Source: Eutypa lata
Lineage: Eukaryota > Ascomycota > Sordariomycetes > Xylariales > Diatrypaceae
Direction of reading: 5' to 3'
NCBI GenBank assembly: GCA_022661535.1
Contig: JAKULF010000023.1
Span: forward strand, 1 to 64,000
Length of the DNA: 64,000 nt
The position numbers and the translations under genes were made by a program. The notes beneath the pieces are model-generated. The model had not been told where the DNA came from and made no database searches. It was given only the letters and a program-made list of their open reading frames with translations. This document shows positions 29,716 through 39,626 of the stretch, one piece after another (position 1 is the stretch's first letter; the number at the start of each line of letters is the position of its first letter).

Positions 29716-31453
29716 ATGAACATTACACTAATACTTTTTTTAATAGGAATCATAGGTTTTATATTAAATAGAAAAAATATTATATCACATGCTAGAAAAT
29801 TCTGGACATCGGAAAGTTATAACAGTGTAGACTTAATAGGTCCAGCCTTCAAGTTATTAAGTGAAGGTTTTTTTATTTTAACTCTAACTTTTTTATTGTC
29901 AAGGTTTATAGTTTCTGAATTCTTTGGTAGAGATGACAGCGTTAGCAGTTTTACAGGTAAATTGATTATAAAATATAATACAATAAAGTCATTTACAGAT
30001 GCAATTACTATTGGATTTAAGAGTAGGGTTATAAATAAATGTGTTTTATGCCCTAAATTTAATAATTTATTTAGTGTTGTTCATCCTTCATTAGTTCCAT
30101 TATCACCTCTTTTTTTTGCGTTCCATAACTCTTCAGAGGCACGATTATTAAATTTCAGGTTATATTCTTCTATCTCTGGGGCGAAGGTAAGTTCTGAATT
30201 CCAACCTAAGGTTGGCTTAATTAAAGATTATGAAGATCCAGAATTAACTACAATTAAATTGCCTAATGGGCAACAAATAACCTTATCACTAGATTTTATC
30301 GAATGATTTAGGGGGTTTACTGATGCTGAAGGTTGCTTTTTTTTTTCTTAATTCTTCTCGTTCGAATTACAGGTTTAAATATAGTATTTGTCTACATGTA
30401 GACGATGTTGCGCCATTGGAGTATATAAAAAATACTTTACAAATTGGTAGGGTAAATATCTATCCAAAACATAACATGGCTACTTTTAATATTAGTTCGC
30501 GAAAAGAAATCGAAATTATCTTGGCAATATTTTCGAAATACAGCTTAAATACTACAAAGCATCTTAATTTCTTAGCATTCAAACAAGCTTTTACAATTTA
30601 TATGGAAAATAATGAAGACCGTGACACAGTGAAACCTATTATTGATAGTATAAAGGATAATATGAATAAACTCAGAACTGATTACGGTATGCCTAATAAT
30701 CATCAAGTTTTAGTTACGGAAGGTTGATTGCTCGGGTTTACCGAGGGTGACGGAAGCTTTCACTATTCTATTTCGAAGGAAATGTTTACGTTTTCTTTAG
30801 GCCAAAAAGACAATGAAGCATTGATGTATAATATAAAGGACTTTTTAGATTCAATAGCTATTCAGCAATCTTCGGGTACAGTCGATAGAAAGACAGTAAA
30901 TATTTACTCTACTAAACCGGGGTTTTTAAGTTTAGTTGTAAAAGATTTAAATTTTATAGAGTCTACCATCATTCCCTTATTTGATAAATTAACTTGACAT
31001 ACCAAAAAAGAATTAGATTATGAAGATTGAAAAGATATTATTGAGTTACGAAAAAATGGGGTTCATTATTTACCTGAAGGTGAAGCTTTAATAATACGTA
31101 TTGCACGTCAAATGAATAAACATCGTTTATCTAATTCGGATGCACCGAGAATTGACAGAACCCTCCTTAAAGCAGAGATCTATAAATTATTGAGTGAACC
31201 ATCAAACTATGTATCTAAAAATGGAAAGGCTTGAATTATTTCTTTAAATAGATTTAAATTAGATACTAAAGCAAAAGCTGTTCAATTAGTTGAAATGTCT
31301 AGTGGCAATGTTTTAAAAATCTTTAAAACCCAAACAGATTGTGCAGATTTTTTTAATATATCTGAAACTGCAATTCGGAAAAGGTTAAAAAAGGAAACTC
31401 AATTTGAATTTAAAGGTTTAGCAGTGTATCTTAGAAGGGTGAATAGTAATTAA
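29716..31453 (+). pseudogene. nad4L/nad5 5'-end chimera fused to a LAGLIDADG HEG (one frameshift)
   Basis: The first 22 residues, [22 protein letters not shown], copy the N-terminus of nad4L (58840) with two changes, and the upstream DNA (acaataatttaatttt...ataaatatacaatgaa) is copied too. At 29890-29950, GFxILTLTFLL..FIVSEFFGR matches the nad5 N-terminus (59109). After about 120 more residues comes a long-type HEG: WFRGFTDAEGCFFF at 30303, a slip in a T-run at 30340-30348, CLHVDDVAPLEYI, WLLGFTEGDGSFHYS at 30725, TIIPLFDKL, HYLPEGEALIIRIARQMN and a C-terminal DNA-binding module (TQTDCADFFNISETAIRKRL). It lies between trnE and trnM, not in an intron. With the T-run corrected the frame is open to 31453 (about 578 codons). 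Confidence 0.8.
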
Positions 31454-31774
31454 TGTTTTAGGTTAGACTTAAAAACTGCAGCATACCGTTTACCTTTAAT
31501 CGTTTATTACTAATACGAAGGATAATAAACCTCCTAATTTATTCAAGTTTTACTAGTATTAAGAGGCTCTACCTATTAAAAGTAAAGATTAAAAAGGATA
31601 AAAAAAAGATTACAGCAAGCTCTTGTTTTATTAATAATTTTTATTTTGTTTAATGTTATATAATAGTAATCAGAATTGATTAATCAAGAGATAAATAAAG
31701 CATTTCAATTTAATTGCCTCCGATATATGTGTCGGTTAAATTATTCTTAAATTAAAAATTTTTTTTTAAATTTA
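31454..31774 (+). other. AT-rich intergenic stretch
   Basis: About 320 bases between the HEG and trnM. No reading frame or tRNA seen. The beginning (31465-31570, higher GC) may be a decayed trailer of the HEG unit. Confidence 0.4.
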
Positions 31775-31845
31775 TGCGGATTAGTGTAATAGTAACATAT
31801 TTGACTCATGATCAAATGATAAGGGTGCAAGTCCTTTGTCCGCAT
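31775..31845 (+). tRNA. trnM: tRNA-Met (CAT), first copy
   Basis: Acceptor tgcggat/gtccgca, anticodon stem tttga/tcaaa with loop ctCATga, T arm aaggg-tgcaagt-ccttt. One of three different CAT tRNAs here; initiator versus elongator not assigned. Confidence 0.9.
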
Positions 31846-31852
31846 ACAGGAA

Positions 31853-31912
31853 AGTTAGGGAAGCGATAGATATTTTTTTTTTGAGATATCATCGTGTAAG
31901 TGTAATTCACTT
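31853..31912 (+). other. Hairpin, tRNA-like but not a cloverleaf
   Basis: ggaaagt and actttct pair perfectly at the ends; inside, gcgatagatat and atatcatcgt form a second long stem around a T-run. No normal D arm or T loop. Could be a decayed tRNA (trnV is missing from this cluster) or a processing structure. Confidence 0.3.
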
Positions 31913-32028
31913 TCTGACTCTAATGACTATAAGTAAACTTAATATACTTAATAATCTTACTGTCAGATGCGCCTTTAAGTTCTTTAATAAATAATTTTTG
32001 ATTAGGATCGCTTTTAAGACGTTTTTAA

Positions 32029-32101
32029 GAGGCTATAACTTAATTGGTAAAGTGAGCTGCTCATGACAGCTTTGATGAGTGTTCAAGTCACTTTAGCCTT
32101 A
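32029..32101 (+). tRNA. trnM: tRNA-Met (CAT), second copy
   Basis: Acceptor gaggcta/tagcctt, D stem actt/aagt, anticodon stem agctg/cagct with loop ctCATga, T arm gagtg-ttcaagt-cactt. Abuts trnL with no spacer. Confidence 0.92.
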
Positions 32102-32184
32102 ATCCGAGTGCTGGAATAGGTAGACAGTGCAAACTTAAGCTTTGTTGATGAATAATCGTAGACGTTCAAGTCGTCTCTTGGGTA
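32102..32184 (+). tRNA. trnL: tRNA-Leu (TAA), class II
   Basis: Acceptor atccgag/cttgggt, anticodon stem gcaaa/tttgt with loop ctTAAgc, extra arm tgatgaataatcgt, T arm agacg-ttcaagt-cgtct. The tandem repeat starts 17 bases after it. Confidence 0.9.
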
Positions 32185-32201
32185 GCTTTATCACTATTAT
32201 C

Positions 32202-32758
32202 GAACATAATGACAAGATAAGAATAATAAGGGTATTATCACCAGTATAAAGATATAATGAGTAGATCTAAATTCTTACACTTGAAAGTAGCTATGTTTAT
32301 AGGAAAACATAGATAAAGGGATATTAATATAACTTATGATTCGTCAAACCAATGCCCTAAAGGGGGGGGATTAGTCTTAGATATTACTTAACTAAATCAG
32401 TTCTATATGCAATAAAGTTAATGAATAAAGATTGTTTAATTATAATTTTGGTATAACCAACCAAAGCTTGAAGGGTTTAGGTTATAATTATAAATTTAAG
32501 AATAGATTTAATATAATTTATGATTAGGTTGGGGTATAGTTTAGTATGGTAAAACTTAAAGCTAGGATGAATAGAGGAAGATTAGAAGAGTAGAAAATTT
32601 AGGTAACCTTCAAATTTTAACAATAAGCTTTCTAAAAAACGGCTTAATTTGAGGTTTAAAACAGGATTCCTGTCTTACTTGTATAAAAAGAGATAAACTA
32701 AAAATTTATAGTGATAGAAATTTTATTAAATAAATATAACAACTGTCAATAAGGGAAA
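32202..32758 (+). other. Intergenic stretch with HEG-tail and tRNA-half remnants
   Basis: Mostly AT-rich. At 32549-32593 the frame reads KLKARMNRGRLEE then TAG, the typical C-terminus of the shorter LAGLIDADG HEGs. Just before it, 32531-32555 (ggggtatagtttagtatggtaaaac) looks like the acceptor and D arm of a tRNA. A G-run of 8 lies at 32360. The recurring 19-mer motif is at 32698-32716. No complete gene. Confidence 0.45.
32698..32716 (+). promoter_or_regulatory. Recurring motif upstream of trnA
   Basis: ctaaaaatttatagtgata, identical to the copy before rnl (8000-8018); 43 bases upstream of trnA. A close variant (ctaagaattgatagtgatg) is at 32969, 70 bases before the next HEG start. Candidate promoter or RNA-processing signal; inference only. 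Confidence 0.4.
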
Positions 32759-32832
32759 GGGATCATAGTTTCAATCAGGTAAAACGGTAATTTTGCATGT
32801 TATTTTTGTCAGTTCAAGTCTGGCTGATTCCA
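32759..32832 (+). tRNA. trnA: tRNA-Ala (TGC), copy 1
   Basis: Acceptor gggatca/tgattcc, D stem gttt/aaac, anticodon stem gtaat/gttat with loop ttTGCat, T arm gtcag-ttcaagt-ctggc. Confidence 0.92.
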
Positions 32833-33054
32833 AATATAGAGAAGTATGTCTCTTTTTTAGATTACACTAAATCTGGTAAGCTTTATAAAAATAAATATTC
32901 TTTTTATAAAAAAGAATATTTAAATTAAGTAGTATAAACCTTAAATAGAGATTTAACCATTAGGAAAACTAAGAATTGATAGTGATGTAGCGTATTAGAA
33001 AATTTCTGTAATAATTATTTTTCCTAATCGCTACAGCTTTTAATAACTATAAAA

Positions 33055-34731
33055 ATGAGTAAATATTTATTAATTAAAAGATTTTTGAATGCCGTCATTT
33101 GAGACGAGATGTGTATACTATTAAAATTAAGATTTTTTACCTTTATTTTCATAAATAGCAGATTATTAGCTTTTATAGATTGTAAACATTTAATTATAGC
33201 TCTTCCATCAGCTATATCCGACAAAACACTTATTTCCAACATTAATCTTAATTTTATTATAGATAAAATTAACAGATTAATGGTTTTTACTACTTATATT
33301 ATTGACTCATTATTAGCTACTCCGCAGTCTAGAGATTGGAGACTGGGGATTGAAGGCTTCTGCCTTGCACAAAGACGAAGAATTTTAATAGGTTATATGG
33401 TACCGGCAATACCTAGGTTTTATTCTACGAGCAGAAAAAGTAACTTGAATTCAAATATTTATTTTATAAGTATTAACGGGATGCCTTTACCTGTTACCTC
33501 TAAAAGGGCTCAGGTTAAATATTATAGCTCAATTGTTACTACAAATAATCTTAACCTAACTTCTGATTTCATAGAGTGGTTTAGAGGTTTCGTAGATGCT
33601 GAAGGATTATTCAGTATCGGTAATAAATCAAATAACAGTTTCAATTTTAAATTTTCCATCGAAGTTCATAAAGATGATATAGAAGCATTAAAATATATTC
33701 AAAGTGTATTAGGATTTGGGACTGTGAAGTTAACTAGAGCTAATGCAGTTATTTACAATGTTATAAGCAAAGACGATCTTAGGGTAATAATTGACTTATT
33801 TTCTAAATTCCCTTTAAATACTACAAAGCACCTTAATTTCTTAGACTTTGTAAAGGCCTTTAATCTTTATTTTTCAACGAACCACCAAGAGTCTCGTATT
33901 ATTAATAAACCTTTAATAGATAATATAAAAAATAACATGAACTCTAAAAGAAGTGATTTTATTTTTCCTAAAGATCATAAAGTGATAATTAATGATAATT
34001 GGTTACTAGGTTTTGTGGAAGGAGATGGGTCATTTTTTTTTAATCTTACTAATAAAACTTTAGTATTTTCTATAAAACAGAAAGGAAATTACGAGCTAAT
34101 CCTTGCAATAAAAGAATACTTAGATTTGTTAGCTAAAAATAAAGATATTTTAAGCAAAGTTAAGATTTACACTAACAAGGATGGGTTTGAGTTAGTGTTG
34201 TCAGACTTAAAATTCATTGATCAAATAATCTTGCCTCTTTTAAATCCTTTATCTTGACATAGTAAGAAATTTTTAGATTATAAGGACTGAAAATTTATAT
34301 TAAAAATGTTACAAAAAGGATTCCATTATCTTCCAGAAGGTTTGGCTTTAATTAAACGGATTGCTAGTCAAATGAATAATAACCGGTTAGGACGTCCTAA
34401 AATTATAACTGAGAACGAATGTAATTTACTTCATACTGAAATAGATAAATTTTTATTGGAAAATCCTTCTAATTATGAATACATAGAGGGTAGAACATAT
34501 ATCAAATCTTTAAATAGATTCAGAATAGAAAGGTTAGATGTGGAACTAGTGGAACTCTCTTTTAATAAAGTAATTGCTTCATTTAGTTCAATTACAGAGT
34601 GTGCCAAATTTTTAGGTTTAGGTAGACCTGTGACTACTGAAAGAGTTCGTTCAAATCATCGGTTTTTATTTAAGGAAAATTTAGTTTTCTTGCGTTATTC
34701 TCCGGCTTCTAATGGAAAACCTAGATCTTAG
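33055..34731 (+). CDS. Free-standing long LAGLIDADG HEG with nad2-like 5' end, copy 1, intact
   Basis: 558 residues, open throughout with TGA as Trp. Bases 33080-33125 (ttttgaatgccgtcatttgagacgagatgtgtatact) copy the nad2 start (37030-37073) with a one-base deletion, so only the DNA, not the protein, is nad2-like. The enzyme part: FIEWFRGFVDAEGLFSI (residues about 160-176), EVHKDDIEALKYI, FPLNTTKHLNFLDFVKAF; NWLLGFVEGDGSFFFN (about 310-325); FIDQIILPLLNPL; HYLPEGLALIKRIASQMNNNRLGRP; a NUMOD1-like tail (SITECAKFLGLGRPVTTERV). It lies between trnA and trnF and no exons flank it. Its stop codon overlaps a tRNA 3'-half remnant. The counterpart in the second repeat is frameshifted. Confidence 0.85.
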
Positions 34732-34753
34732 GTTCGAATCCTAATATCTCCAT
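34725..34753 (+). pseudogene. tRNA 3'-half remnant at the end of the HEG
   Basis: ttaggttcgaatcctaa is a full T arm and is followed by an acceptor-like atatctcca. No D or anticodon arm precedes it; instead the HEG coding sequence runs into it. The acceptor strand could pair with the 5' half at 32531 (ggggtat), 2.2 kb upstream. Confidence 0.5.
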
Positions 34754-34810
34754 ATAAATAGTATAATTTACTATATTTTTAATTATAGTTAAAATATAGG
34801 TTTTTCATAA

Positions 34811-34883
34811 GCTTAAGAAGCTCAATTGGTTGAGCAGAGAATTGAAGCTTCTTTGGTTGTAGGTTCGAGTCCTACCTTAAGCA
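34811..34883 (+). tRNA. trnF: tRNA-Phe (GAA), copy 1
   Basis: Acceptor gcttaag/cttaagc, D stem gctc/gagc, anticodon stem gagaa/ttctt with loop ttGAAgc, T arm gtagg-ttcgagt-cctac. Confidence 0.93.
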
Positions 34884-34965
34884 ATAGGTATGTTGGAATT
34901 GGTAGACAAGTTCCACTTAGGATGGAAAGGATAAAACCGTACAAGTTCAAGTCTTGTTACCTATA
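34884..34965 (+). tRNA. trnL: tRNA-Leu (TAG), copy 1
   Basis: Acceptor ataggta/tacctat, anticodon stem ttcca/tggaa with loop ctTAGga, T arm acaag-ttcaagt-cttgt. Abuts trnF. Confidence 0.92.
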
Positions 34966-35035
34966 GTATATATCTCGTGGATTGCATTCACACCACTAGC
35001 TTTTTATCTATAACCTATTTCAGACCGTGGTATCT

Positions 35036-36457
35036 ATGCCCTTTAGTGGACGTTCTGTCCTTGGCCCTGCTCAAAAAGGTGAGCATCCAAACAGTAGCCA
35101 AATAGAATGGCGGTTTGTGGGAACCCGCAAATTTACCAGGGAGATTAAGCAAGCTGTGATATCAGCATTAGTATTTTTAACCAACATGAACATGAACAAA
35201 TTTCATAGAACTAAATTTTTAGCAGTTAACTTTTTAGGTTTTAGAAGTTTATCATCATATTCTTCTAATTTAAATAAGAATGAAGCTGAACTATTTAAAG
35301 ATGAGTTTACCTTAGAGAATTTCTATGATTGATTTAGAGGGTTTACAGACGCTGAAGGTTGTTTCTCTATAACTCATTTAAGAGATAAATTTTGAAGATT
35401 TAGTTTTGAAATAAAACTTCACATAGATGACGCAAATATGCTCTATTTTATTCAGAATACTTTAGGGATAGGGAAAGTTTATATATCTGGAACAACATGC
35501 AGATTTATGGTATCCAAACAGTCAGAAGTGCAAAAAATTATAGAGATTTTCACCAAATACCCTCTTAATTCAAGCAAAAGATTAAATTTTTTTACTTGAA
35601 GCTTTTAAATTATACACCAAAGAAGGGGATAATTCAGCCGAGTCAACTTTTAATAAGATCGAGACACTTAAAGCAGAGATGAATACTAAGAGAACCAATT
35701 GAACTTCCGGAAGCTCGCCACCCATATAATTAACATTACTAATTACTGATTTTTAGGTTTCGTAGAAGGAGATGGATCATGAAGTGTGGATAAGAAAAAT
35801 TACCTTTTAAGTTTCTCAATTGCGCAATCATCTAAAGATTTAGAGTTAATGGAGGCTATTAAGAATTACTTAAATAACCTAAATAGCCATTTCAACGATG
35901 TAGTGAGTTTGGTTAGACACAAAAACAACAAAAGGGTTAATCAATCAGATATGATTAATTTAATTGTAACTAAAACTGAGTTTATCGATCAAATACTTGT
36001 TCCTTTCTTTCAGAAGATGATTTGACTAAGTAAAAAAGAAATGGACTTCGCTGATTGGGTATCTATTTTAGAATTAAAAAAATTAGGGCTACATCACACA
36101 GAAGAAGGAGTGGTAATGATTAACCGTATTATAAATCAGATGAACAATAATAGATTATCCTCGAGCTCCAGCCCTCAGGTTGACCGGGATTTGTAACTAT
36201 GCGACCTAAAGGTAATGTTAGAAGGCGGTTCTAATTATGAATTCAAACCTAATGGACAAATAGTTATTAAGTCTACTGGTAAATTCTTAAAAAAAGGTGC
36301 CCCTATTGGAGTTCTAGTTTTAGATGAAAACGGGGATATTCTTAATAAATTTGAGTCTATAAATACATGTGGTGCTTATTTAGGTGTATCACATCATACC
36401 TTTAGAAGTAGATTTCATGACGGTAAATCTATCAAGTTTAACTCAAGATTAGTGTAG
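35036..36457 (+). pseudogene. Second free-standing long LAGLIDADG HEG, frameshifted, copy 1
   Basis: Leader MPFSGRSVLGPAQKGEHPNS to about 35220 is more GC-rich than its surroundings and unrecognised. Then WFRGFTDAEGCFSI at 35332, KLHIDDANMLYFI, GIGKVYISG, KYPLNSSKRLNF, a slip at a T-run at 35588-35594, FKLYTKEGDN, another slip near 35710, WFLGFVEGDGSWSV at 35748, FIDQILVPFFQKM, HHTEEGVVMINRIINQMNNNR, a stop at 36196 and a NUMOD1-like tail (SINTCGAYLGVSHHTFRSRF) to 36457. Most lesions are shared by both repeat copies, so they predate the repeat or are systematic errors. It lies between trnL(TAG) and trnQ; 34971-34981 copies the first 11 bases of trnQ. Confidence 0.75.
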
Positions 36458-36640
36458 GTTAAACCAAAGTAGCTAACATTGATTAATTCTTAGTAGTTTG
36501 CGTTGCAGCTAGCCTCTGATTTAGCAGTCTAATTTTGTTTCCTTTATAAATATGTAGCTATAATTTTAACTATAAATTTAACTATAACTATACAACAGGT
36601 TATATTCTTATTCGAAAAAGATATAATAATATAACCTACA

Positions 36641-36714
36641 TATCTCGTGGACTAATCGGGTAAGTCATAAATTTTTGGTATTTACTATTGGGTGTTCGAA
36701 TCACCTCGAGATAA
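36641..36714 (+). tRNA. trnQ: tRNA-Gln (TTG), copy 1
   Basis: Acceptor tatctcg/cgagata, D stem gact/agtc, anticodon stem taaat/attta with loop ttTTGgt, T arm gggtg-ttcgaat-cacct. Confidence 0.92.
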
Positions 36715-36721
36715 TTAGTAA

Positions 36722-36796
36722 GGTAAATATAACTCAATAGGTAGAGTGGCTGTATGTGGCTCAGTATGTTCTTGGTTCAAGTCCAGGTATTTACCC
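36722..36796 (+). tRNA. trnH: tRNA-His (GTG), copy 1
   Basis: Acceptor gtaaata/tatttac with an extra 5' G opposite C, the histidine identity feature; D stem actc/gagt; anticodon loop atGTGgc; T arm cttgg-ttcaagt-ccagg. Confidence 0.9.
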
Positions 36797-36888
36797 ATAT
36801 GATTATATATAATATACATTAATACAGATCTATATAAATTAAAAATGAATAAAGCTAGGTGCAGGGAGTAGCTCCCTTATTTTTTATT

Positions 36889-36961
36889 ATCAGGGTAGTT
36901 TAATAGGTTAAAACCTTAATTTCATGCATTAAAGATGAGAATTCGAGTTTCTCTCCTGGTT
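36889..36961 (+). tRNA. trnM: tRNA-Met (CAT), third type, copy 1
   Basis: Acceptor atcaggg/tcctggt, anticodon stem ttaat/attaa with loop ttCATgc, T arm gagaa-ttcgagt-ttctc. Directly upstream of nad2, the usual ascomycete arrangement. Confidence 0.88.
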
Positions 36962-37493
36962 AACCCTAAAGTGTTTAAGGCCAAGTTTTTTTTTTATTAT
37001 GATAATTTTATCTATATTATGTTTATTATTTTCGAATGCCGTAACTTTGAGACGAGACATGTCTATACTTTTTAATAGAATAGCCATTATTGCTTTGGTT
37101 TATTGTTTTTTACACGATGTTGTAAGTTTATCTCTTATAAACAAAGGGATAGGTTTACATGGAGGTTTACTTCACGTAACTAATATAACTCAAATATTTC
37201 ATATATTTGTTTTTATAGTTAGTATATTGATATTACAATTAACAAGCTTTTTCCCTAGAAAAGTTTGAGTTAAAGAACATTCATCTTTAAAAGATCTATT
37301 GTTTAATAATTTTGTATATTATAGAACTAAAATTATTAATAAAATGGGAGAACATTTAAAGATTATAGAATATCCTAAACAACTAATATGTAAAATATTA
37401 TGGGATAAACTGTCAAACTCCGGGGAACTCCTAAAGCTTTTGATACCAAATCTGGAAAAAATTTTCCGTGGTGGTTGAACTAATTATTCAAGT

Positions 37494-38724
37494 ATGGTAA
37501 CAAGTCAAAAGATGGTTCTTTTATTATACTTTATTGAGTATAATATTTATGGGATGTATTTTTCAGGAACTCTCGGTATTAAAAACCGAAAAATGGACAA
37601 TCGCGGATCTAAGTCAATAATATCTAAAAATATTATTATAAAAGAGCAACGAGTAGACGGCAGTTGATTATTAAATCTTAATGTATTTAATAGTTTAAGG
37701 TGTACTCTTAGAGGGTTCGAAAGAATTACCTTATATGGATCTCTGTCTTATCAAATTCTAAATAAACATTTATATTCTACAAAAACAACAACAATAATAA
37801 CAAAAGAACCAAAAAATATTAAATCTTTTATACATAAAGACGGATTTAAGTTAAATCCTTGATTTGCAACTGGTTTTACAGATGGGTATGGTTCATTCGC
37901 TGTTTCTATCACAAAAAAAAGAAGGAATAGGTTGAAAAATTGTACCTATGTTTACTATTGGACTAGATTTAAAAGATTTAGATCTTTTAGTCCAAATTAA
38001 AGATTTTTTTAAAACAGGTAACATATATACAAGTAAAAGAGGAGTAGTTTATTATACAGTAGGGTCTGTAAAAGACATAGTAAAATACATTATACCTCAT
38101 TTTGATAAATATCCTTTAGTTACTCAAAAATTAAAAGATTTTAGGTTATTTAAGGAAATAGTACTTCTTATGGAAAAAGGGGAACATAATATTCTGCCTG
38201 GTTTACTAAAAGTTTTTTCACTTAAAGTTAATTTAAACAAAGGATTACCTACTGCAGTAAAAGAGGAATTTCCTGATATATTGCCTACTATTTTACCCGA
38301 ATTTAAATTACCTCTTAGTTTTAATCCTAATTGATTAGCAGGATTTATAACTGCTGAAGGTTCTTTTTATATCTCTCTTTACGAGAGTGATAAAAGAAAA
38401 GCTAGGTATGCAGTAAGTTTATCTTTTTCTTTAAGTCAACATCTTAAAGATATTGAATTACTAGAGAGACTTTCTCTTTTTTTAGATTGCGGAGTAGTGA
38501 GAAGATCATCTAATCGAGGAACAGCTGAATTAATCATAACAAAATCCTCAGATTTAAATCAAAAAGTAATTCCATTATTATTAAAATATAATCTTTCAGG
38601 AGTAAAATTATTAGATTTTGAAAGATTCAAAGAGGTATCTTTATTAATAGAAAATAAAATGCATTTAACTTCTGAAGGTATTGCATTAATAAAAACAATT
38701 AAAGATGCGATGTATAATAGATAA
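37494..38724 (+). pseudogene. LAGLIDADG HEG of nad2 intron 1, copy 1 (one homopolymer frameshift)
   Basis: Start MVTSQKM inside the core, [17 protein letters not shown], then [17 protein letters not shown]; an 8-base A-run at 37914-37921 shifts the frame, where copy 2 has 10 A and reads through. Then [46 protein letters not shown], and the second motif [16 protein letters not shown] (38332), [41 protein letters not shown]. The first motif has DGYG where DGEG is normal, so the catalytic Glu of that domain is replaced by Tyr in both copies. Confidence 0.8.
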
Positions 38725-39354
38725 TAAATTTATCTGTAAGAAATTTATAGTGTCTATATAGATTCATCTGACAGGTTATAGTTGTATTTTATTGTTACGA
38801 TTATAATCTAAAAAAGTTTATTTAGAATTTGTAAGAAGAATCCGGTTTACGTTAATTTTATTATTTGTAGTTAGCGGTGCAATTTTTTTAATGTCTACTA
38901 ATGATTTAGTTTCTATTTTTCTATCAATAGAATTACAAAGTTACGGTTTGTATTTATTAAGTACAATATATAGGAACTCAGAATTAGCTACTACAGGTGG
39001 TTTAATTTATTTCCTATTAGGAGGTTTGAGTTCATGTTTTATTTTATTAGGTACAAGTTTATTATACGCTAATTCTGGTACTACTAATATGGATGGTTTA
39101 TATATAATTACTAGTATAAGTGATAATATAGATTCCTGATATAAACCATATTACATAAACTTTTCTTTATTAATCTTTAGTATAGGATTTTTATTTAAAG
39201 TAAGTGCTGCACCATTTCATTTTTGATCTCCTGAAAGAGGACCTGGGAAATCCTTTATTGTTGGGAGTATACTACCAAATTCCGGAAACCCCTAGAACTT
39301 CAAGTACCAAGCTATACTCGAAAGGGTATAAGTGGATGAACTAATCACTCATGT

Positions 39355-39626
39355 ATGGTAACAAGCTTGAAGGCTTCTGAAAAGAACGTGGGCAATCGCG
39401 GATCTAAGTCAGTAATATTAAATAATATTGCTGTAAAAGAGCAACGAGTATACGGTAGTTGATGTGGTAACACTTTACCACATTTAAGATGTACTCTAAC
39501 GGGTTTTGAAAAAAACTATCAAGTTAAAACCCCTTCTAATCTAATTATTCAAAGACGACTTTATTCTATTAAATCTAACTTGAACAATGATATAAATCAA
39601 CTACCTCAACTGAATGAACCTTGATT
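39355..39626 (+). pseudogene. Truncated HEG of nad2 intron 2, cut by the repeat junction
   Basis: [19 protein letters not shown] to [10 protein letters not shown], then the sequence switches to the start of repeat copy 2. No LAGLIDADG motif is left. The full version is at 46784. Confidence 0.85.

Larger units (their letters stand above)
32202..39626 (+). repeat. Direct tandem repeat, copy 1 (7.4 kb)
   Basis: Runs from gaacataatgac to gaaccttgatt. Holds trnA, a long HEG, trnF, trnL(TAG), a second long HEG, trnQ, trnH, trnM, nad2 exons 1-2 and the first 394 bases of nad2 intron 2. It is followed at once by copy 2. The offset between copies drifts from 7424 to 7429 because of homopolymer length differences (for example at 32256, 32900, 34110, 35410, 37910, 38180, 38470, 39280) plus one apparent g/a substitution near 32230. 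No other differences were noticed. Confidence 0.95.
36999..39626 (+). pseudogene. nad2: nad2, partial first copy (exons 1 and 2 only)
   Basis: Exon 1, 36999-37376 (126 codons, [20 protein letters not shown] to [12 protein letters not shown]); exon 2, 38846-39232 (129 codons, [20 protein letters not shown] to SAAPFHFWSP). Intron 2 starts at 39233 but stops after 394 bases at the repeat junction. The two remaining exons are missing, so this copy cannot give full NADH dehydrogenase subunit 2. Exon sequences appear identical to those of the complete copy at 44425. Confidence 0.9.

Noticed and set aside
33024..33242. Reverse-strand frames opposite HEGs and genes (also 40448-40666, 45177-45452, 50181-50441, 57310-57558, 59042-59362)
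   Set aside because: They are antisense to well-supported + strand coding sequence, have no recognisable domain, and no gene in this window is on the - strand.
35036..35220. Foreign gene fragment in the GC-rich leader of the second long HEG
   Set aside because: The composition is unusual but I could not match it to any known protein; no function claimed.
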